Origin: Clostridia bacterium | Lineage (GTDB): Bacteria; Bacillota; Clostridia; Oscillospirales; CAG-272 | Reading direction: 5' to 3' | DNA: 34,795 nt | Assembly (NCBI GenBank): GCA_900769475.1 | Contig: CAAGGQ010000033.1 | Location: forward strand, 1-34,795 | Shown here: positions 24,494-31,009 of the stretch, piece after piece | Position numbering within the stretch: the stretch's first letter is position 1 | Layout: every line of letters starts with the position of its first letter | Notes under the pieces: model-generated | Seen by the model: only the letters and a program-made list of their open reading frames with translations | What the model was told of the DNA's origin: nothing | The model's database searches: none | Program-made: the position numbers and the translations under genes

Positions 24494-24541
24494 GTAGGGG
24501 CGAACTGTGTTCGCCCGCGGGCGTTCAAAGAACGCCCCTAC
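24494..24541 (+). repeat. Cloverleaf-like palindromic repeat (R1) in cassette A
   Basis: Outer arms GTAGGGG and CCCCTAC enclose two hairpins, GCGAAC-tgt-GTTCGC and GGCGTT-caaag-AACGCC. The second hairpin differs in sequence from the GAGACC/GGTCTC one of other copies yet keeps its pairing. That is a compensated change, which suggests that the folded form matters. Confidence 0.7.
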
Positions 24542-24579
24542 GGATAAGCGAAATTTGATATGCAGAAAGCAAAGATTAA

Positions 24580-24607
24580 CCCCGACAGATTTTAATGTCT
24601 GTCGGGG
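24580..24607 (-). terminator. Terminator hairpin of the cassette A gene
   Basis: CCCCGACAGA (24580-24589) pairs with TCTGTCGGGG (24598-24607) around TTTTAATG. It lies 37 bases beyond the methyltransferase stop. The T-rich tail is better on the plus strand (TTTGTTTATT) than on the minus strand (TTAATCTTT), so it may also stop readthrough from rsgA. Confidence 0.6.
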
Positions 24608-24644
24608 TTTGTTTATTCTGTTCGATAAATTGGAATTGGATTAT

Positions 24645-25352
24645 TTATTTTATCTTGATGTAAATACCAACAAAACAGGTATATGGCTTGATGAGTGTTT
24701 CAAAAAATTGCTTATCTCCTAAGGCATATTTGTGCTCGGTGGCGAACCACTCATTCCAAGCGAGGTCGAAACAACCCATTTCCCAAGTTTCAATCTTTTC
24801 AATTCTATCGTGATTGCCAATGATTTCTTTCCATTCCATCGGACTCTTAAACATATAGGCTTCATTTCCCAACCATTCAGGAAGAAGTTCTTCGGAACGG
24901 CCTGTATATTCATCCTTGATGCCAGGAATACCAATCAAAACCTCTGCATTGTCACTCAAAAACGGCAATATTTTTTCTTCAAAAAAGCCCTTTTTCGTTG
25001 CAAAATAGTGATAGGCATCGATGCTAAACAATGCGCCAAACTGCCCTTTGTCAAAATGCAACTCATTTGCATCCTCGTGTACGGGGATGATTTGTTTGCC
25101 TACACCCCACGCGCCGAAGCGTTTTGCATTATCCTCTGCCGAAATCCAAAGGTCATTTGCGTACACCGATGCGCCTGTTTCGTTGGCAATAGCAAGACTT
25201 GTCAAGCCTTTGCCGCATCCTAAGTCAAGAATCACACTATTAGAAGAAATACTGTTTGGAAACTTAGTAAACAATTCTTCTAAAATCCTGAGGCTATTAG
25301 GTCCCATCAGCATTTCTGCCGTCATGTGTGTTCTATAATCTTCTATGTTCAT
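24645..25352 (-). CDS. Class I SAM-dependent methyltransferase (cassette A cargo)
   Basis: The 235-residue protein has the SAM-binding motif I VILDLGCGKG (40-49), an acidic motif II around YANDLW (64-69) and a motif IV-like segment FGALFSIDAYHYF. The N-terminus TAEMLMGPNSLRILEELF is found in many small-molecule methyltransferases of Firmicutes. The substrate is unknown. AGGAG lies 5 bases before the ATG. The gene is clearly AT-richer than rsgA and the SH3 gene on either side, and has its own promoter and terminator, all pointing to acquisition by transfer. A related gene arrangement with a different cargo occurs at 34038-34445. Confidence 0.8.
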   Translation of the reverse strand: MNIEDYRTHMTAEMLMGPNSLRILEELFTKFPNSISSNSVILDLGCGKGLTSLAIANETGASVYANDLWISAEDNAKRFGAWGVGKQIIPVHEDANELHFDKGQFGALFSIDAYHYFATKKGFFEEKILPFLSDNAEVLIGIPGIKDEYTGRSEELLPEWLGNEAYMFKSPMEWKEIIGNHDRIEKIETWEMGCFDLAWNEWFATEHKYALGDKQFFETLIKPYTCFVGIYIKIK

Positions 25353-25593
25353 TTTATCTCCTACAAATTCTTATTTATCGTTCTACTTTATCGCCAGTTT
25401 CGCATTTGTTTAACAAAGGCTTCGGGCAGAGCCCATACCCCTAAAGATGCACGAGCGTGTCCAAAGGCTCCCTTGTGTAAAGGGAGCTGTCGCGGTAGCG
25501 ACTGAGGGATTGTTTTTCGTTGCCTTTCTGCATTTACAATCCCTCCGTCAGCCTTCGGCTGCCACCTCCCTTTACACAAGGGAGGCTTTTGAT
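25353..25593 (-). ncRNA. Structured leader RNA of cassette A
   Basis: Between the promoter and the methyltransferase lies a leader of about 240 nt with many helices. On the plus strand these read TTTGT-tta-ACAAA (about 25406-25418), GGGC-aga-GCCC, and a branched block at 25466-25586. In the block a 21-base outer arm pairs with 25566-25586 (20 of 21 positions). Inside are GTCGC-ggta-GCGAC, GAGGGATTGT with ACAATCCCTC, and AGCC-ttc-GGCT. The equivalent helices of cassette B differ in sequence but keep pairing. It could act as RNA (regulation, stability) or as folded single-stranded DNA; which is unresolved. Confidence 0.5.
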
Positions 25594-25600
25594 TAGCCCC

Positions 25601-25629
25601 ATTATAACACATATCGGCAGAGAAAGCAA
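25601..25629 (-). promoter_or_regulatory. Promoter of the cassette A gene
   Basis: On the minus strand TTGCTT (25629-25624) and TATAAT (25606-25601) are separated by 17 bases. The surrounding sequence, GCCCCATTATAACAC and ATCGGCAGAGAAA on the plus strand, is the same as in cassette B, where the promoter reads TTGTTT-17-TATAAT. Confidence 0.75.
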
Positions 25630-25631
25630 GA

Positions 25632-25848
25632 GTGATATTCCGACTTCGTCGGAGTGATATGATTGCTACCGCAATCGTGATATTGAAGCCTTACGGCTTC
25701 AGTGATATTTTATTCGCCCTGAAAGCTCGCGACACTCGCTGCGCGAGCAGCGAATATCACTCGGCGTAAGCCGAATATCACTGCGTAGCAATAGAACTCG
25801 CCGCAGGCGAATAAAACTGGCGTGATACTCCCAGCGGAGTATCACGCC
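25632..25848. repeat. Array of GTGATAT heptamers separated by short hairpins
   Basis: GTGATAT occurs at 25632, 25654, 25677 and 25702, and its reverse complement ATATCAC at 25754 and 25775. Most intervals are filled with a different tiny hairpin: CCGAC-ttc-GTCGG, GATTGC-tacc-GCAATC, GAAGCC-ttac-GGCTTC, TCGGC-gtaa-GCCGA. TTTTATTCGCC (25708-25718) pairs with GGCGAATAAAA (25806-25816). The array ends with a perfect 12-base stem, GGCGTGATACTC/GAGTATCACGCC (25819-25848). There is no gene in this 531-base gap (25353-25883). Confidence 0.7.
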
Positions 25849-25851
25849 AAT

Positions 25852-25865
25852 CCGTACAGGCTTTT
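25852..25865 (-). terminator. Right arm of the split bidirectional terminator
   Basis: CCGTACAGGCTTTT complements 24439-24452 at all 14 positions. On its own it has no partner next to the SH3 gene's end, so that gene now lacks a compact terminator unless the nearby array hairpin at 25819-25848 serves instead. Confidence 0.6.
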
Positions 25866-25883
25866 CTATTTATTTGATTTCGA

Positions 25884-27338
25884 TCAACCGGCGGGCTTGG
25901 TGGTGGAGAAGAAATCGGCACCGGCAAAGTAGCATACGCCGTCGGAGGTCTGGATGATGCACCAGATGGAGGAGCTTCCGCTGCCCTTGGCTACCAGGGT
26001 TACCTGATCGCCTGCGGTCAGAGTTGCGGGAACCGTATCGCTGCTGGCAGGAGCGCTGTAGCAGTTTACCTTACCCGTTGCGTACACCGTCTGGGCGGTG
26101 CAAGCGGCAAAGTCGGTGTACTCCTTAAGCAGGTCGGCCAAGGAGAGAGGTGCGGGCTCGCCGGAGGCGTTGGGAGTGAGGAACTTTGCCTTTACGAACA
26201 GGAACTTTCCGGTTCCGTAGTCATGCTCGATGATGTAGCAAAGGCTTCCGTCGACCACGCCCGAGGCAACGGCCTTGACCTCGGTCTTGGGATTGAGGAT
26301 GGCACCAATGTTGTCGCCCTCAAACACGGGGGTCTTTCGAGCGTTCAGAGGCGTGCTGGCAAGCACGTACAGGGTCTTGGACTCGATCTTGGAGAAGGCG
26401 GGATAGAGCACCAGGAGGCTCTCCAGGGTCTGCTCCTGTCCCTGGCTTGCGGTCAGGCAAGAATTGGAGATGTAGCAGTTGGTGTAGGTCTGGGGGTCGC
26501 CCTCCTTCACGTTATCGGGATACTTTACCATGCTCCAGCCCTCGTATTCGCCGGTACCGATACCAACCACGGTGACGGCATCGTTGAGCTTGAGGGTATC
26601 GCGCACGGGGCTGTTATCGCTCTTGATGGGCTGCAGACGCAGGTAGACCGAATCCACGTTGACGTACATCACGGTCTCGGTGCAGGGAGTGAAGAACTTG
26701 GCGTAATCCACGCCGCCCTCCTCCACCTTGGTGGGAGAGAGGTACTGGGAGAATACGAAGTAGTAGCTCACCGTCTTATCCTCATTTACGTACTCGATCT
26801 TGCTCCACTTTTCGCCGGTGGCAACCACGGTCACCTCATCGTTGACCTTCAGGCCCTTGCCAACGGTGACCGAAATGGGAGCCGTAGAGGACGCGTACTT
26901 GCGGATGTTCACGCCGTTGGTGGCGTACATCTTGGTGGGGGAGCAGGTGGTAAAGCTTTCGCCGGTCAGATCGTCGGTAGTCAGAGACTCGTTGGAGGCG
27001 TAATACTGCGTACCGTTGTACTCTACCACGCTCCAGGAGGCGCTGGTCTTAACGCGATGCAGCTTGGTGGCTCCGTCCACCTCCACGGCACCGGCCACGG
27101 TGGTCATATCCACTCGCAGCTTCAGCTTGGCGTCGGTGACGAATACGTGATCGTCCACCTCCTGCCAGGTTACGGTAATGGGGGGCTGGGTCTGTTGCGG
27201 TTGCCCGGTCGTGGGAGGGGTCTGGGGAGGCTCGGTACCGCCTCCGGTGTGGTTGGATCCACTGCTTCCCGAGATACAGGAAGCCATGGAAGCGGTCAAA
27301 AGTCCCGCCAGTAAAAGTGCCAATAATCTTTTTTTCAT
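25884..27338 (-). CDS. SH3-repeat lipoprotein
   Basis: The 484-residue protein starts MKKRLLALLLAGLLTASMASC, a lipoprotein signal peptide with the modified cysteine at 21. A Gly/Pro/Thr/Gln-rich linker (about 22-55) follows. The rest is made of about five SH3-like repeats of 60-80 residues, recognisable by a V-N-x-R strand (NGVNIRKYAS, DSVYLRLQP, TPLNARKTP, GKVNCYSAP), a GDxVTVVA-like turn and a W-x-x-I/V strand. Bacterial SH3 domains of this kind bind cell-wall peptides. No catalytic domain is fused. The start was chosen for the signal peptide; AAAGGA is 14 bases upstream, longer than usual. It converges on rsgA and is divergent from spoVAD. Confidence 0.8.
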   Translation of the reverse strand: MKKRLLALLLAGLLTASMASCISGSSGSNHTGGGTEPPQTPPTTGQPQQTQPPITVTWQEVDDHVFVTDAKLKLRVDMTTVAGAVEVDGATKLHRVKTSASWSVVEYNGTQYYASNESLTTDDLTGESFTTCSPTKMYATNGVNIRKYASSTAPISVTVGKGLKVNDEVTVVATGEKWSKIEYVNEDKTVSYYFVFSQYLSPTKVEEGGVDYAKFFTPCTETVMYVNVDSVYLRLQPIKSDNSPVRDTLKLNDAVTVVGIGTGEYEGWSMVKYPDNVKEGDPQTYTNCYISNSCLTASQGQEQTLESLLVLYPAFSKIESKTLYVLASTPLNARKTPVFEGDNIGAILNPKTEVKAVASGVVDGSLCYIIEHDYGTGKFLFVKAKFLTPNASGEPAPLSLADLLKEYTDFAACTAQTVYATGKVNCYSAPASSDTVPATLTAGDQVTLVAKGSGSSSIWCIIQTSDGVCYFAGADFFSTTKPAG

Positions 27339-27452
27339 GTTGTTCGTCTTCGTCCTTTCTGTTTCACACGTGGTCGCTTTTTTGCGGCAAAAAGCGCCCT
27401 TTTTCTCTTCTATCGGAAAAGGAGCCAGCGGCTCCGACACTATTCCAATAAT

Positions 27453-27481
27453 AGTATATCATACTAAAAAAGGGTTGTCAA
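27453..27481 (-). promoter_or_regulatory. Sigma-A promoter of the SH3 lipoprotein gene
   Basis: On the minus strand TTGACA (27481-27476) and TATACT (27458-27453) are separated by 17 bases. The leader of about 105 nt contains one perfect hairpin, GGAGCC-agc-GGCTCC (27421-27435). Confidence 0.75.
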
Positions 27482-27576
27482 TGCCTTTTTCCTGCTTTTT
27501 TCGGAAAAAAATATTTTTCTGTTTGGACGGAGAAAAGCCCTCCCGATTTTTCTCCTTTTTTTGCTAAAAAAGGCGC

Positions 27577-27607
27577 CTCATAAGATTCTGTTCCAAGGCG
27601 CATACTA
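27577..27607 (+). promoter_or_regulatory. Sigma-G-like promoter of spoVAD-spoVAE
   Basis: CATACTA at 27601-27607 equals the -10 consensus of sigma-G in Bacillus. Eighteen bases upstream, CTCATA (27577-27582) resembles the -35 element (TGAATA) in its ATA end. No sigma-A promoter is visible before the gene. Forespore-specific expression of spoVA genes by sigma-G is established in Bacillus, so this match is meaningful, but it rests on sequence alone. Confidence 0.6.
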
Positions 27608-27634
27608 ACCAAAAACGAGAACAAGGAGAGCGCG

Positions 27635-28651
27635 ATGCATCGATTACCCATTCCCCTTTGCGCCGGGATCTTGGCGGCGGCCAGTGCCGTGGGACGAAAA
27701 GAAAAGGAAGGCCCCCTGGGGGAGCTCTTTGACCTGCGGGACCCCACCGATCGCTTTGGAGCCAAGACCTGGGAAGGAGCCGAAAGCGAGATGCAGCGGC
27801 AGGCCCTGAATCTGGCTTTTTCCAAAATGGGATGGACTGACAAAGAGCCCGAAGCTCTCTTTGCGGGGGATCTGCTTAACCAATGTGTGGGCTCTGCCTA
27901 CGGACTCCTCAGCTTTGATATTCCCTATTTTGGGCTGTACGGTGCTTGCTCCACCTGCGCCGAGGGGCTTCTTTTGGCCTCCATTGGCATTACGGGGAGG
28001 GCCTTTTCCCGCTGTGCCACCGTCACCTCCTCCCACTACTGCGCTGCCGAACGGCAGTACCGTGCCCCCGTAGAGTACGGAGCGCAACGGGCTCCCACCG
28101 CCCAATGGACGGTGACCGGAGCGGGAGCCTTTCTCCTTACGGATGCCGGAGCAAAGGACTTTCACGGCGTGCGGGTGGTGCGGGGACTGCCCGGAAAGGT
28201 GCTGGAGGCCGGCATCAACGACGCCAACAACATGGGGGCCGCCATGGCCCCCGCGGCGCTGGATACCCTGCTTCGCTTCTTCCGCGGTGCCCGTCGCCGT
28301 CCCGAGGACTATGACGCCATCATCACCGGGGATCTTGGCTTTGAAGGGGGAACGATCCTTTCGGATCTCATGACGGCGCAGGGATTTCCTATGGGGGAGC
28401 GCTACACCGATTGCGGACAACTGATCTATCATCGCAAGAGTCAGGACGTTCACGGGGGTGGCTCGGGCTGTGGATGCTCGGCGGTGGTGCTGGCATCGTA
28501 TCTGCTCCCGCGGCTGGAGAGGGGAGAATGGAAGCGCATCCTCTTTCTCTCCACGGGAGCCATGATGAGCCCCGACAGCCTGAAGCAGGGGCAAAACATT
28601 CCCGCCGTGGCCCATCTGTTGGAGCTGGCGGCCCCCGGAATCGAAGAATAA
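27635..28651 (+). CDS. spoVAD: Stage V sporulation protein AD
   Basis: SpoVAD is part of the SpoVA channel that loads dipicolinic acid into the spore and releases it at germination. The 338-residue protein has the thiolase/ketosynthase-like fold typical of the family: GDLLNQCVGSAYG, PYFGLYGACSTCAEG and HGGGSGCGCSAVV are diagnostic. It opens MHRLPIPLCAGILAAASAVGRKE, following AAGGAG. The upstream partner spoVAC, which usually precedes spoVAD, is not here; the DNA upstream holds only a promoter and the divergent SH3 gene. spoVAE follows by 10 bases. Confidence 0.93.
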   Translation: MHRLPIPLCAGILAAASAVGRKEKEGPLGELFDLRDPTDRFGAKTWEGAESEMQRQALNLAFSKMGWTDKEPEALFAGDLLNQCVGSAYGLLSFDIPYFGLYGACSTCAEGLLLASIGITGRAFSRCATVTSSHYCAAERQYRAPVEYGAQRAPTAQWTVTGAGAFLLTDAGAKDFHGVRVVRGLPGKVLEAGINDANNMGAAMAPAALDTLLRFFRGARRRPEDYDAIITGDLGFEGGTILSDLMTAQGFPMGERYTDCGQLIYHRKSQDVHGGGSGCGCSAVVLASYLLPRLERGEWKRILFLSTGAMMSPDSLKQGQNIPAVAHLLELAAPGIEE

Positions 28652-28661
28652 GGAGGATGCT

Positions 28662-29030
28662 ATGGAACTGATCTTACCCTATCTCCGCGCCTTTTTGGTG
28701 GGCGGCGGCTTTTGCGTGATCGCGCAGATCCTCATCGACCGCACCAAGCTGACCCCCGCCCGGATCCTGGTGCTCTACGTGGTGGCCGGGGTGGTCCTGG
28801 GTGCGGTGGGCGTCTATCAACCGCTCCTCGAATTTGCCGGTGCGGGAGCCACTACCCCTCTGACCGGCTTTGGCTATCTCATTGCCAAAGGGGTACGGGA
28901 GGCCGTGGAGGAGAAGGGGCTCCTCGGAGCCTTCACCGGAGGGCTTTCCGCCGCGGCGGGAGGCATTGCGGGCGCCTTGGTACTGGGATACCTGGCGTGT
29001 CTGTTCACCAAGGGAAACCCCAAGGCGTAA
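28662..29030 (+). CDS. spoVAE: Stage V sporulation protein AE
   Basis: The 122-residue membrane protein has about four hydrophobic segments and the family features LxGGxxCVIAQILIDxTKLTPARILV, TTPLTGFGYLIAKG and GGLSAAAGGIAGAL. It corresponds to the short SpoVAE(b) subunit that works with SpoVAC and SpoVAD in dipicolinic acid transport across the forespore inner membrane. AAGGAGG lies before the ATG. It shares the spoVAD transcript. Confidence 0.9.
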   Translation: MELILPYLRAFLVGGGFCVIAQILIDRTKLTPARILVLYVVAGVVLGAVGVYQPLLEFAGAGATTPLTGFGYLIAKGVREAVEEKGLLGAFTGGLSAAAGGIAGALVLGYLACLFTKGNPKA

Positions 29031-29057
29031 AAAAAGGAAAAAAGAAGAAAATTTTTC

Positions 29058-29086
29058 TTGACAAAGGGGAGCTTTTGCTATATAAT
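29058..29086 (+). promoter_or_regulatory. Sigma-A promoter of the ECF S-component gene
   Basis: TTGACA (29058-29063) and TATAAT (29081-29086) are perfect hexamers 17 bases apart. Transcription should begin near 29093. Confidence 0.85.
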
Positions 29087-29105
29087 ATGGGTATTCTTTT
29101 TAGAG

Positions 29106-29131
29106 GTTGAGCCACGGGCTCAACGAGGAGG
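29106..29131 (+). promoter_or_regulatory. 5'-terminal hairpin next to the ribosome binding site of the ECF gene
   Basis: GTTGAGCC (29106-29113), an ACG loop and GGCTCAAC (29117-29124) form a perfect 8-base stem near the 5' end of the transcript. GAGGAGG (29125-29131) follows at once, then a TTG start codon at 29137. The stem may protect the message or limit access to the ribosome binding site. It is too small for a known vitamin riboswitch. Confidence 0.45.
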
Positions 29132-29136
29132 ATCCC

Positions 29137-29646
29137 TTGAACCGTACCCATGTGAAGAAGATCGTATTTTCCGCCCTTTCCTGCGCCTTGGTATTTGTGG
29201 CCACCATGATTTCCGTTCCTACCCCCGTGGTAGGAAACGTGAACTTGGGGGACGCGGCCATTCTGCTTACTGCCTGGATCCTGGGCGGCCCTTGGAGCGT
29301 GGTGGCGTCGGCTTGCGGTTCGACCCTGGCCGACCTGGTCAGCGGCTACGCGTTATACGCCCCTGCCACCCTGCTGATCAAGGGCGGCCTGGCGCTGTGC
29401 GCCCTGGGGCTGGAGAAGGGCCTGCGCCGCTTGCGCCTGCCTCCGATGGTCTGCTTGCTCCTTTCGGGCCTTTGTGCCGAGATCTGGATGGCAGGGGGCT
29501 ACTTCGTGTACGAGGCCACGGTGCTGTCCTTGGGATGGGCGGCGGCCGCCAACCTTCCTTTTAACGCCGTGCAGGGAGGCGTGGGACTCGGCCTGGGCAT
29601 CCTTGCCGCCCGATTGCTCCGAACGCTGCAACAAAAACGAAAATAA
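29137..29646 (+). CDS. ECF transporter S component, substrate unknown
   Basis: The 169-residue protein has five or six membrane segments. VKKIVFSALSCALVFVATM opens it, and NLGDAAILLTAWILGG with ADLVSGYALYAPATLLIKGG is typical of vitamin-type ECF S components (riboflavin/folate/thiamine-like group). These bind a micronutrient and dock onto a shared EcfA-EcfA'-EcfT module, which is not encoded here. The TTG start at 29137 was chosen: GAGGAGG is 5 bases upstream, while the earlier start at 29107 falls inside the hairpin before the ribosome binding site. No riboswitch reveals the substrate. Confidence 0.8.
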   Translation: MNRTHVKKIVFSALSCALVFVATMISVPTPVVGNVNLGDAAILLTAWILGGPWSVVASACGSTLADLVSGYALYAPATLLIKGGLALCALGLEKGLRRLRLPPMVCLLLSGLCAEIWMAGGYFVYEATVLSLGWAAAANLPFNAVQGGVGLGLGILAARLLRTLQQKRK

Positions 29647-29648
29647 GA

Positions 29649-29676
29649 AAAAGGGGGAGAAATCTCCCTTTTTTTG
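29649..29676 (+). terminator. Terminator of the ECF S-component gene
   Basis: AAAGGGGGAGA, AA and TCTCCCTTT pair with one or two bulged Gs, and the T-tract runs for seven bases. It starts three bases after the stop codon. Confidence 0.8.
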
Positions 29677-29894
29677 ATGATGTTTTGACCTTTTGTCCTC
29701 CAACGGATTCGATGATGATAAGGCTGCGCCCGGAATAACACGAAAAAACGTGCGATCCGATTTCTTTGGCAGGGTTGGGAGGAAAATAGGGGCGACCGCC
29801 ACGCTTGCGTGGTGTTGGTTCGCCCACGGGAGACCACAGGTCTCCCCTACATGGAAATCATCTGTCAAAAAAAAGTCAAAATCCCGTCAAGCAC
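29677..29894. other. Intergenic region with an R1 repeat
   Basis: Between the ECF terminator and the next promoter I see no gene. CACG-aaaaaa-CGTG near 29740 is a small hairpin, and the R1 repeat occupies 29787-29850. The remainder shows no structure that I can name. Confidence 0.55.
29787..29850 (+). repeat. Cloverleaf-like palindromic repeat (R1), long-hairpin variant
   Basis: TAGGGG and CCCCTA outer arms enclose CGCCACGC-tt-GCGTGGTG and GAGACC-aca-GGTCTC. The first hairpin is longer than in the 33889 copy and shares its sequence with the copy at 4382-4441. This copy is not part of a gene cassette. Confidence 0.65.
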
Positions 29895-29923
29895 TTGACA
29901 CATTTCGGTTTTACTATTATAAT
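29895..29923 (+). promoter_or_regulatory. Sigma-A promoter of the GldA/F/G-like operon
   Basis: TTGACA (29895-29900) and TATAAT (29918-29923) are perfect hexamers with a 17-base spacer. Transcription should start near 29930, about 40 bases before the first gene. Confidence 0.85.
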
Positions 29924-29970
29924 AAAGGTATCTGTTTTTGCATGGATTCATTCTACATATAAGGGAGGCA

Positions 29971-31008
29971 ATGGCTTTGATCGAAGTCAAAAATCTAACC
30001 AAAGTGTACGGCGATCATACCGCGGTGGACGGTATGAGCTTTAAGATCTACAACGGCAAGATCTACGGATTCCTGGGCCCCAACGGTGCCGGAAAGTCCA
30101 CTACCATGAACATGATGACCGGGTGCCTTTCCCCCACGGCGGGCAGCGTACGCATCAACGGCTTTGATATCTATCGGGAGCCCCTGAAGGCTAAGCGCTG
30201 CATCGGCTATCTCCCTGAGATCCCACCCGTGTACGGAGAAATGACCCCCTACGAATTTCTGCAATTCGTGGCCGAGGCCAAGGGTCTTTCCTACGAGCGG
30301 GGCGTTCGTGAGGTGCAGGAGGCCATGGAGCTCACCGGTATCCTGGATATGAAGGATCGCCTGATCAAGCATCTCTCCAAGGGCTACCGCCAGCGGGTGG
30401 GCATTGCGCAAACCATGCTGGGAAATCCCGACATCATTATTCTGGACGAACCCACCGTGGGTCTGGATCCCAAGCAGATCATTGAGATCCGCGCTCTGAT
30501 CCGCCGCCTGGGCGAAACCAAGACCGTGATTGTGAGCAGCCACATTCTGGCCGAGATCCAGGAGGTGTGCGACCACGTGCTCATCATCTCCGGAGGACGC
30601 CTCATTGCCAACGCTCCCATCGAGGAGCTGCAGGGCAAGGTTCGCTCGGGCTGTCGCCTCAAGCTTTCGGTGCGCGGCGACGAGGCCGGCGTGCTGGAGG
30701 TGCTCAACGGTCTGGAGGACATTGAAAGCTGTACCCTGGACGCTTCCCGCGAGGAGGGCGTGGTCAGCATGACCCTTACCGCCGGCGGACAGGAGGATCT
30801 GCGGGATCGTATCTTTTTTGCCATGGCCGACCGCCGCTACGCCGTGCTCTCCATGGAGCGGGAGGAGGAGAATTTGGAAAGCATCTTCCTGCGCCTGACC
30901 GAGGAGGCCGAGGCCTCTGCTACCCCCGCGTCCAAGAAAGCCCGGGAGCTTCCTGAGCGTGATGGGGAATACGAGCTGATCGACACCGAAAAGGAGGAGA
31001 AGAACTGA
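29971..31008 (+). CDS. ABC transporter ATP-binding protein (GldA-like)
   Basis: The 345-residue ATPase has Walker A GPNGAGKS (36-43), Q-loop YLPE, a signature reading LSKGYRQRVGIAQ (about 135-147) and Walker B IIILDEP followed by TVGLDP. The C-terminal 100 residues are a regulatory extension of the type found in GldA/CcmA-like exporters, ending in a charged tail. With the next two genes it forms an exporter resembling the gliding-motility GldAFG set; in non-gliding Firmicutes its cargo is unknown. The start is uncertain: ATG at 29971 is only 2 bases from GGGAGG, whereas TTG at 29977 is 8 bases away and gives MIEVKNLTKVYG. Confidence 0.88.
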   Translation: MALIEVKNLTKVYGDHTAVDGMSFKIYNGKIYGFLGPNGAGKSTTMNMMTGCLSPTAGSVRINGFDIYREPLKAKRCIGYLPEIPPVYGEMTPYEFLQFVAEAKGLSYERGVREVQEAMELTGILDMKDRLIKHLSKGYRQRVGIAQTMLGNPDIIILDEPTVGLDPKQIIEIRALIRRLGETKTVIVSSHILAEIQEVCDHVLIISGGRLIANAPIEELQGKVRSGCRLKLSVRGDEAGVLEVLNGLEDIESCTLDASREEGVVSMTLTAGGQEDLRDRIFFAMADRRYAVLSMEREEENLESIFLRLTEEAEASATPASKKARELPERDGEYELIDTEKEEKN

Positions 31009-31009
31009 T

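Larger units (their letters stand above)
24453..25851. mobile_element. Cassette-like unit A (methyltransferase cargo) inserted in a terminator loop
   Basis: The unit lies exactly between two complementary terminator arms. In order it holds a 5' segment with GCGGAAAAATCAC, the R1 palindromic repeat, AAATTTGATA-GCAGAAAGCAAA, a terminator hairpin, TTCTGTTCG-TAAATTGGAATT, the minus-strand methyltransferase gene, a structured leader, a promoter, and an array of GTGATAT hairpins. Everything from about 24459 to 24640 and from 25364 to 25630, but not the gene, matches unit B near 33840-34706 in the same order. No transposase is present, so any movement would need a factor supplied elsewhere. Confidence 0.6.

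Noticed and set aside
25388..25612. Small minus-strand ORF in the cassette A leader, with a similar one at 34566-34769 (both contain CYNGAN)
   Set aside because: The shared peptide is a translation of the conserved -10 promoter region. The start codon of each lies upstream of or at the expected transcription start, and the rest follows hairpin sequence.
25632..25848. Possible CRISPR array
   Set aside because: The repeated unit is only 7 bases, occurs in both orientations, and the intervals are 15-16 base self-complementary hairpins. There are no cas genes.
24453..25851. Possible integron gene cassette with attC site
   Set aside because: I found no paired GTTRRRY/RYYYAAC core sites at the edges, the cargo has its own promoter, and no integrase is present. 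The resemblance is only in the exchange of cargo.
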